Shown piece by piece: positions 1 through 4,500 of a stretch of 5,381 bases of DNA (position 1 is its first letter; each line of letters opens with the position of its first letter). The translations under genes were made by a program, and so were the position numbers. The stretch is taken from NCBI GenBank assembly GCA_003694495.1, contig RFJO01000102.1, positions 1 through 5,381 on the forward strand. Direction: 5' to 3'. The notes under the pieces were generated by a model. It searched no databases and was not told where the DNA came from. It was given only the letters and a program-made list of their open reading frames with translations. This stretch comes from Candidatus Woesearchaeota archaeon. GTDB lineage: Archaea > Nanobdellota > Nanobdellia > SCGC-AAA011-G17 > GW2011-AR17.

Positions 1-57
1 AAAATTGAAGACAAAGATTGCCAATGTAAGCATGCGCTTGAAGGTGCGTTAATTTAA
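1..57 (+). CDS. Possible 3' end of an upstream gene (partial, unrecognised)
   Basis: Frame 1 is open from the left edge to TAA at 55-57 and would encode an 18-residue C-terminus containing D-C-Q-C and ending in HALEGALI. I do not recognise the product. The two cysteines might belong to a metal-binding end, but that is a guess. Frame 2 is also open from the edge to a stop at 50-52, and a minus-strand start at 33 is possible, so the frame is not secure. Frame 1 is slightly favoured because the 17-base stretch it shares with the dehydrogenase gene is read there in the same frame (A-L-E-G-A). The gap to the next gene is 43 bases and holds a promoter. Confidence 0.3.
   Translation, partial: KIEDKDCQCKHALEGALI
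32..48 (+). repeat. 17-base direct repeat, copy 1 (copy 2 at 1251-1267)
   Basis: The 17 bases at 32-48 are identical to 1251-1267 inside the UDP-glucose dehydrogenase gene. Both copies can be read in a frame giving A-L-E-G-A. A chance exact match of this length is unlikely in a window this small. It may be a remnant of a duplicated dehydrogenase 3' region or simply convergence of short coding segments. Confidence 0.6.
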
Positions 58-61
58 TCTA

Positions 62-77
62 CATAAACCTTATAAAT
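62..77 (+). promoter_or_regulatory. Archaeal BRE + TATA promoter of the sugar-nucleotide operon
   Basis: CATAAAC at 62-68 matches six of seven positions of the archaeal BRE pattern cRnAAnt. One base later comes TTATAAAT (70-77), a good archaeal TATA box. The box is centred about 27 bases before the ATG at 101, so transcription is predicted to start at or within a few bases of the start codon. No Shine-Dalgarno sequence lies in the AT-rich stretch 78-100, which fits a leaderless mRNA. The same octamer with the same one-base BRE spacing recurs at 4433-4448. Confidence 0.65.
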
Positions 78-100
78 TATTTTTAAATTCTTAATTTAAA

Positions 101-1444
101 ATGAAACTTACAGTTATCGGAACAGGCTATGTAGGATTGTGCCAGGGCGCTGCATTCTCAGATGTTGGACATAACGTAACTTGCATGGACGTGGACGAAG
201 CAAAGATAAGCATGCTTAACGATTTCGCTTACGGGAAAAGCAACATGCTTCCCATATTTGAACCAGGATTGAATGAACTCATCTCAAAAAATACAAACCT
301 TGGCAGGTTAAATTTTACAACCAACCTTGAAGAGGCTATAAACGGCGCGGACGTGGTGTTCATCGCTGTCGGCACACCGCCAAACGATGAAGGCAAAGCA
401 GATTTAAGTGCGCTGAAAACAGTGTGCAAAAACATTGGCAGTGTTTATGATAATATTAACCAGGATTATATAATTGTAGCCACAAAAAGCACTGTGCCTG
501 TTGGAACTTATAAAGTTGTTAAAGAAATCATCTCAAGCCAAACTGATAAAGATTTTAGCGTGGTGTCAAACCCGGAGTTTCTTGCACAGGGCAGGGCAGT
601 TAAAGATTGTATAAAACCTTCAAGGATAGTTATCGGGACAGAAGATGCAAGGGCGTTAAAAGTAATGTTAGAAGTTTATAGACCGTATGAAAAACAAGGC
701 GTGCCGATATACTTAATGAACAATGTTGAAGCTGAGCTTCACAAGTATGCAGCAAACTCGTACCTGGCTGCACAAGTTAGCTTGACAAACAATTTTGCAA
801 ACCTTGCCAAGATTGTCGGGGCAGACTGGGCAAAGGTGAAAGAGGCTGTGCTTGCCGACCCAAGAGTCGGAAGGTTTGTTCATTCCAGCCCGGGTTTTGG
901 CGGAAGTTGTTTTGAAAAAGACGTTGAACAATTAACCCATACAATGGACGAGTACGGTGCAGATAGTACGCTACTTAAAGAAGTGTTAAGGCAAAACAGG
1001 CTGCAAAAAGAGTTAATGCCTAAGTATGTTAAAAATTATTTTGGCAACCTTGACGGAAAAGTTTTTGCTTTATGGGGCCTAGCGTTTAAGCCGGAAACTA
1101 ACGATATGCGGTCTTCAGCGTCTATACCTTTAGTGAAAAGGTTAACTGAAAAAGGTGCAAAGATAAAAGCTTACGACCCTGCTGCCATAAACGAAGCAAA
1201 AAAAGTTTTTGGAGATAATAGGTTGATTGAATATGTTCATGATAAATATAATGCGCTTGAAGGTGCGGACGCGTTGATAGTTATGACTGAATGGAGAGAG
1301 TTTAGAAGCCCGGATTTTAGCCTGATAAAGAATACCTTAAAAAACCCAGTCATTTTTGACGGGAAAGATCTTTATACTTTGGAAGAGATGAAACAGTTTA
1401 GCTTAAATTATATCACTATAGGAAAAAAGGATTTTATACAATGA
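101..1444 (+). CDS. ugd: UDP-glucose 6-dehydrogenase
   Basis: This cytoplasmic enzyme should oxidise UDP-glucose to UDP-glucuronate with two NAD+. At 447 residues it has normal family length and all three domains: an N-terminal NAD-binding Rossmann domain with G-T-G-Y-V-G at 7-12, a central helical domain, and a C-terminal UDP-binding domain from about 320 with AFKPETND around 328-335. Visible active-site residues are Thr131 in STVPVG, Glu159 in NPEF, Lys215 and Asn219 in KYAAN, and the catalytic Cys270 and Asp274 in GGSCFEKD. Oddity: the glutamate normally four residues after Glu159 (human Glu161, Streptococcus pyogenes Glu145) is Gln163. DGK at 420-422 replaces the more usual DGR. The start follows a leaderless-type promoter. 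The stop overlaps the next gene in ATGA, and the following epimerase is expected to use its product. UDP-glucose dehydrogenase is clearly the best fit, although UDP-glucose specificity over related nucleotide sugars is inferred. Confidence 0.93.
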   Translation: MKLTVIGTGYVGLCQGAAFSDVGHNVTCMDVDEAKISMLNDFAYGKSNMLPIFEPGLNELISKNTNLGRLNFTTNLEEAINGADVVFIAVGTPPNDEGKADLSALKTVCKNIGSVYDNINQDYIIVATKSTVPVGTYKVVKEIISSQTDKDFSVVSNPEFLAQGRAVKDCIKPSRIVIGTEDARALKVMLEVYRPYEKQGVPIYLMNNVEAELHKYAANSYLAAQVSLTNNFANLAKIVGADWAKVKEAVLADPRVGRFVHSSPGFGGSCFEKDVEQLTHTMDEYGADSTLLKEVLRQNRLQKELMPKYVKNYFGNLDGKVFALWGLAFKPETNDMRSSASIPLVKRLTEKGAKIKAYDPAAINEAKKVFGDNRLIEYVHDKYNALEGADALIVMTEWREFRSPDFSLIKNTLKNPVIFDGKDLYTLEEMKQFSLNYITIGKKDFIQ

Positions 1445-2388
1445 AAATACTGGTTACCGGCGCTGCAGGGTTTATCGGCTCATCTCTGGTTGATAAGCTA
1501 CTGTCCATGAACGTAGAGGTTGTCGGGGTTGACAATTTTAATAAGTATTATTCTGTGCAAAGAAAAGAATCTAATGTAAAAAACGCGTTAAATAATGAAA
1601 AGTTTAAGTTAATCAAAGCTGATGTAAATGATAAAGATGTCATGGAAGACATATTTGCCAATGAAGAAATTGACAAGGTTGTGCACCTTGCAGCTCGGGC
1701 TGGGGTAAGACCGTCAATTGAAGATCCTCTGGTATACGAAAAAGACAACATTCATGCTTTGTTGGTTTTATTAGAGCTTGCAAAAAAATATAAAGTTAAA
1801 CACTTCATTTTCGGGTCGTCGTCTTCTGTATACGGGAACAACAAAAAAGTACCTTTTGCTGAAACTGACAATGTTGACCACCCAATATCGCAATACGCTG
1901 CAACAAAGAAGGCAGGTGAGCTGTTGTGTTATACTTACCATCATTTATACAACTTAAATGTTACATGTTTGAGGTTTTTCACAGTTTACGGGCCAAGGGG
2001 CAGGCCTGACATGGCAATATACAAGTTTATTGATAAAATTTTTAACGACCAAACAATTGAAGTGTACGGCAACGGGCATTCTAAGAGGGATTATACTTAC
2101 ATAACAGACATTGTTAACGGGATATTGTTAAGCTTAAAAAAGCCAAAAGGTTATGCAATATATAACCTTGGGAATTCTAACACTGTGGAATTGCTGTATC
2201 TGGTTAAACTTATCGAAAACTGTGTGGGGAAGAAAGCTAACCTGAAATTTATAGGCAAACAACCCGGAGATGTCGATATAACTTATGCGGACTTAACTTT
2301 GGCGAAGACTGAACTGGGTTATGACCCAAAAATTAAAATTGAAGAAGGTATTAAAAAAACAGTAGAATGGTACATGAAACAATCTTAG
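1441..2388 (+). CDS. UDP-glucuronate 4-epimerase-like NAD-dependent epimerase
   Basis: This extended short-chain dehydrogenase/reductase of 315 residues probably interconverts UDP-glucuronate and UDP-galacturonate in the cytoplasm using tightly bound NAD+. The nucleotide-binding motif G-A-A-G-F-I-G lies at 7-13. The catalytic set is Ser127 in the SSSSVYG stretch and Tyr152-x-x-x-Lys156. Features typical of the uronate epimerases are HLAARAGVRPS (about residues 82-92), FFTVYGPRGRPDMA (about 179-192) and a late GDVDITYAD substrate-binding segment. It starts inside the stop codon of the UDP-glucose dehydrogenase gene (ATGA), which suggests translational coupling and that it consumes UDP-glucuronate. 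Alternatives within the family are dTDP-glucose dehydratase or GDP-sugar epimerases, but the AGVRPS and GRPDM signatures and the context favour the uronate enzyme. The 3' end overlaps galE by 22 bases. Confidence 0.85.
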   Translation: MKILVTGAAGFIGSSLVDKLLSMNVEVVGVDNFNKYYSVQRKESNVKNALNNEKFKLIKADVNDKDVMEDIFANEEIDKVVHLAARAGVRPSIEDPLVYEKDNIHALLVLLELAKKYKVKHFIFGSSSSVYGNNKKVPFAETDNVDHPISQYAATKKAGELLCYTYHHLYNLNVTCLRFFTVYGPRGRPDMAIYKFIDKIFNDQTIEVYGNGHSKRDYTYITDIVNGILLSLKKPKGYAIYNLGNSNTVELLYLVKLIENCVGKKANLKFIGKQPGDVDITYADLTLAKTELGYDPKIKIEEGIKKTVEWYMKQS

Positions 2389-3353
2389 TTGTGGGCGGCG
2401 CAGGGTATATAGGAAGCCATACAGTGAAGTATCTTTTAGAAAAAGGGTATAATATTATTGTGTATGACAGTTTGGTAAACGGCCATGAAGAATTAATTGA
2501 TCAATCTGCTAAGTTCTATAAAGGCTGTTTGTCAGATGAAATAATGTTGGAAAAAGTTTTTTCTGAAAACAAGATTGACGCGGTTATAGATTTTGCAGGG
2601 TTTATTGAAGCTGGTGAGTCAATGAAAAGGCCTTTAATGTTTTTCGAAAATAATGTTGGGAACTGTATTAAGTTGTTAAGAATCATGCTAAAGTTTAATG
2701 TTAACAAAATCATATTTTCTTCAACTGCTGCAGTGTACGGCGTGCCGAAAAAAGTGCCAATAACTGAAGACGATGAAAAAAAGCCTATAAATTATTACGG
2801 CGAAACTAAACTTATGTTTGAACAGGTGCTTAACGCTGCAAGAACTGAAGGGTTGAAAAGTATAAAGTTAAGATACTTTAACGCTGCTGGTGCATGGTAT
2901 AACATAGGAGAATGGCATAACCCTGAAACGCATTTGATACCCTTAGTGATAAACACTGCGCTGGGGTTAAGAGAATCGATAAAAATTTTTGGCGTTGACT
3001 ATGACACTAAAGACGGTACATGTGTAAGGGATTACGTGCACGTGGTAGACCTTGCAAAAGCGCATGAACTGGCGTTAAGAGGGTTGCTTAACGGTATTGA
3101 AGGCGAGTTTAATGTTGGAACAGGTAAAGGGTATTCTGTAAAAGAGGTCATTGATACTGTGAAAAGAGTGACAGGTAAAGATTTTAAAATAGAAATCAGT
3201 GAAAGAAGAGAGGGTGACCCAGCCATACTTGTTGCATCACCCGAAAAGTTTTTTAAAACCTTCGGCTGGATGCCTGAAAAAGATTTGAACGAAATTGTCA
3301 GTTCTGCGTGGTCGTGGCATAAGACGCAATTAGAAACTTTTAAAAAGAAATAA
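2367..3353 (+). CDS. galE: UDP-glucose 4-epimerase
   Basis: GalE reversibly converts UDP-galactose and UDP-glucose with bound NAD+. The 328-residue protein has normal length. It shows G-G-A-G-Y-I-G at 10-16, FAGFIEAGES, SSTAAVYG with Thr120 in the Ser/Thr catalytic position, Tyr144-x-x-x-Lys148, PETHLIPLV and the strongly GalE-type DGTCVRDYVHVVDLA. The ATG at 2367 is chosen because the first Rossmann strand begins only a few residues later and no later start would preserve it; this puts the start 22 bases inside the preceding gene. Ile287 sits where E. coli GalE has Tyr299, a position known to gate acceptance of N-acetylated substrates, so UDP-GlcNAc/GalNAc activity cannot be excluded. As third gene of the operon it would supply UDP-galactose alongside the uronates. 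Confidence 0.92.
   Translation: MVHETILVVGGAGYIGSHTVKYLLEKGYNIIVYDSLVNGHEELIDQSAKFYKGCLSDEIMLEKVFSENKIDAVIDFAGFIEAGESMKRPLMFFENNVGNCIKLLRIMLKFNVNKIIFSSTAAVYGVPKKVPITEDDEKKPINYYGETKLMFEQVLNAARTEGLKSIKLRYFNAAGAWYNIGEWHNPETHLIPLVINTALGLRESIKIFGVDYDTKDGTCVRDYVHVVDLAKAHELALRGLLNGIEGEFNVGTGKGYSVKEVIDTVKRVTGKDFKIEISERREGDPAILVASPEKFFKTFGWMPEKDLNEIVSSAWSWHKTQLETFKKK
3331..3345 (+). promoter_or_regulatory. Weak candidate promoter before the KaiC-like gene
   Basis: TTTTAAAA at 3338-3345, inside the last codons of galE, is a poor TATA-like box centred about 31 bases before the ATG at 3373. The preceding TAGAAAC is only a partial BRE match. It could give a nearly leaderless transcript, consistent with the absence of any Shine-Dalgarno sequence in 3354-3372. 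The 19-base gap without a T-rich terminator makes read-through from the sugar operon equally plausible. AT-rich sequence produces such matches easily. Confidence 0.25.
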
Positions 3354-3372
3354 ACACCATATTTAATTATCT

Positions 3373-4431
3373 ATGGCAAAGAAAAAAAAGAGGGAGATAG
3401 TTGGTTCAGTAAAAAATACTTTATCATTATCAAAAAGGATTCTACAAAAACTTAAGAAGAAAACTAAAGTAAAAAAGAATAAAAATCCGTTCTTGAAAGA
3501 AAAAAAGAAAAAAAATCGGTTCTTGAAAGAAAAAAAGAAAAAGGTAAAAAAGCCAAAAAAGAAAGAACTTAAAAAGCTTGTACCGAAAAAGCATCTGAAA
3601 ACAATAAAACAACAAAGGGAAGTTATTAAAAAAATATTAGATAAACCCAAGCCAAAACCTAAATCAAAACCGCAGTACATAAAAACTGGTATAGAGGGGT
3701 TTGATGACCTTCTAGAAAAAGGGATTCCAAGAGGTAACACTATCTTAATCGCTGGCGGAGCCGGCTCAGGTAAAACGATATTCTGTTTACAAACCATGTA
3801 CAATAAAGCCAAAAAAGGCCATAAATGCCTTTACATGTCATTTGAAGAGCCTGAAGAACGGTTGAAACAGCACCTAAGAGATTTTAAAATGGAGCCTGAA
3901 AAGTATATTAAAAAAGGTTTGATAAAAATACAAAGGTTTAACCCGTTCGACATATCAAGGTCTGTGGATGCGTTGTTAACCAAAGCAAAAGGAGAACTTC
4001 TGATAGACGTTGAACCTGTGTTGTTGCCTTCAGGGTTTAAGCCGGATTTCATATTCCTTGACTCATTGACAGCTATCGCTTCAGCGTTTACAGGCAAGGA
4101 AGACAGTTACAGGATATATATTGAACAGCTTTTCAGGTTTTTTGAACAAATGGACGCTACAACGTTTCTTATAACAGAAACTGAGCAAATACCAAAGATA
4201 TTTAGCCCTACAGGTGTAGAAGAGTTTTTAGCAGACGGAGTGGTGGTGTTGTATAATTTTAAAAGAGGCATAAGAAGGGAAAATGCTATAGAAATTCTTA
4301 AATTAAGAGGGGCTAACCATGAAAAAAAGATTGTAACAATGCAAATCCTGCCCGGGATTGGCATAAAAGTGTTCCCTCAACAAGAAATATACGGTGATTT
4401 TGGCGGAACGCCTGATATTAAAATAAAATAA
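3373..4431 (+). CDS. KaiC-like RecA-superfamily ATPase with lysine-rich N-terminal tail
   Basis: The 352-residue protein has two parts. Residues 1-104 form a very basic, probably disordered tail with 43 lysines, a duplicated 10-residue unit at 37-56 and a Lys-Pro-rich linker near 91-100. Residues 102-352 form one KaiC/RadA-type domain: TGIEGFDDLL entry motif, Walker A GGAGSGKT at 128-135, the glutamate pair Glu158-Glu159 in MSFEEPEERL, Walker B FIFLD with Asp230, VEEFLADGVVVLY (about 282-294) and KLRGANHEKK (310-319), the usual KaiC-family ending region. Members bind and hydrolyse ATP, usually as oligomers, in regulatory or signalling roles; the substrate or partner here is unknown. The tail may bind nucleic acid, acidic membrane or acidic polymers (inference). 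A single domain rules out a clock KaiC with two tandem domains. Its neighbours are a sugar-nucleotide operon and a surface protein; no functional link is shown. Confidence 0.9.
   Translation: MAKKKKREIVGSVKNTLSLSKRILQKLKKKTKVKKNKNPFLKEKKKKNRFLKEKKKKVKKPKKKELKKLVPKKHLKTIKQQREVIKKILDKPKPKPKSKPQYIKTGIEGFDDLLEKGIPRGNTILIAGGAGSGKTIFCLQTMYNKAKKGHKCLYMSFEEPEERLKQHLRDFKMEPEKYIKKGLIKIQRFNPFDISRSVDALLTKAKGELLIDVEPVLLPSGFKPDFIFLDSLTAIASAFTGKEDSYRIYIEQLFRFFEQMDATTFLITETEQIPKIFSPTGVEEFLADGVVVLYNFKRGIRRENAIEILKLRGANHEKKIVTMQILPGIGIKVFPQQEIYGDFGGTPDIKIK
3481..3540 (+). repeat. 30-base tandem duplication in the lysine-rich tail
   Basis: Positions 3481-3510 and 3511-3540 are adjacent copies that differ at one base only (C at 3488, G at 3518). 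They encode the 10-residue unit K-N-P/R-F-L-K-E-K-K-K twice (residues 37-56); the base change turns Pro39 into Arg49. The length is a multiple of three, so the frame is kept. The near-identity suggests a recent duplication by replication slippage, and copy number may vary among relatives. Confidence 0.93.
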
Positions 4432-4432
4432 T

Positions 4433-4448
4433 CACAAATTTTATAAAT
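4433..4448 (+). promoter_or_regulatory. Archaeal BRE + TATA promoter of the surface-protein gene
   Basis: CACAAAT at 4433-4439 fits every position of the BRE pattern cRnAAnt. One base later TTATAAAT (4441-4448) repeats exactly the TATA octamer found at 70-77. Transcription should start near 4471, giving a leader of about 30 bases before the GTG at 4501. A short perfect inverted repeat, ATAAAT-GA-ATTTAT (4443-4456), overlaps the TATA box. It could be an operator, but in such AT-rich sequence this is weak evidence. Confidence 0.6.
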
Positions 4449-4488
4449 GAATTTATGTTACATTTTAGCTAAGTTACTTGAGGAAAAA

Positions 4489-4493
4489 GGGGT
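4489..4493 (+). promoter_or_regulatory. Ribosome binding site supporting the GTG start at 4501
   Basis: GGGGT can pair with the anti-Shine-Dalgarno end of 16S rRNA with one G-U pair, and it leaves a 7-base spacer before GTG. An in-frame TGA at 4498-4500 directly precedes the GTG, so no longer start is possible in this frame. This is the only convincing ribosome binding site in the window. Confidence 0.5.
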
Positions 4494-4500
4494 TATCTGA

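Noticed and set aside
2..52. Frame 2 tail and a minus-strand start at 33 as alternatives for the left edge
   Set aside because: Both are open but too short to judge. Frame 1 was preferred only because of the in-frame 17-base repeat, and is given low confidence.
229..931. Minus-strand frames at 229-435 and 713-931
   Set aside because: Both lie wholly within the UDP-glucose dehydrogenase gene, whose motifs are continuous across them; neither has a promoter or recognisable domain.
3363..3812. Minus-strand open frame of 149 codons, very rich in Phe
   Set aside because: It is the complement of the lysine codons of the KaiC-like gene (AAA/AAG become TTT/CTT). The + strand frame has clear ATPase motifs and the opposite frame resembles nothing.
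3373..4431. Circadian clock KaiC
   Set aside because: There is only one RecA-type domain, no kaiA or kaiB nearby, and a basic tail unlike clock KaiC. It fits the broad archaeal KaiC-like ATPase group.
4432..4500. Transcription terminator after the KaiC-like gene
   Set aside because: No run of five or more T and no GC-rich hairpin is present; the only inverted repeat (4443-4456) overlaps the TATA box and is AT-only.
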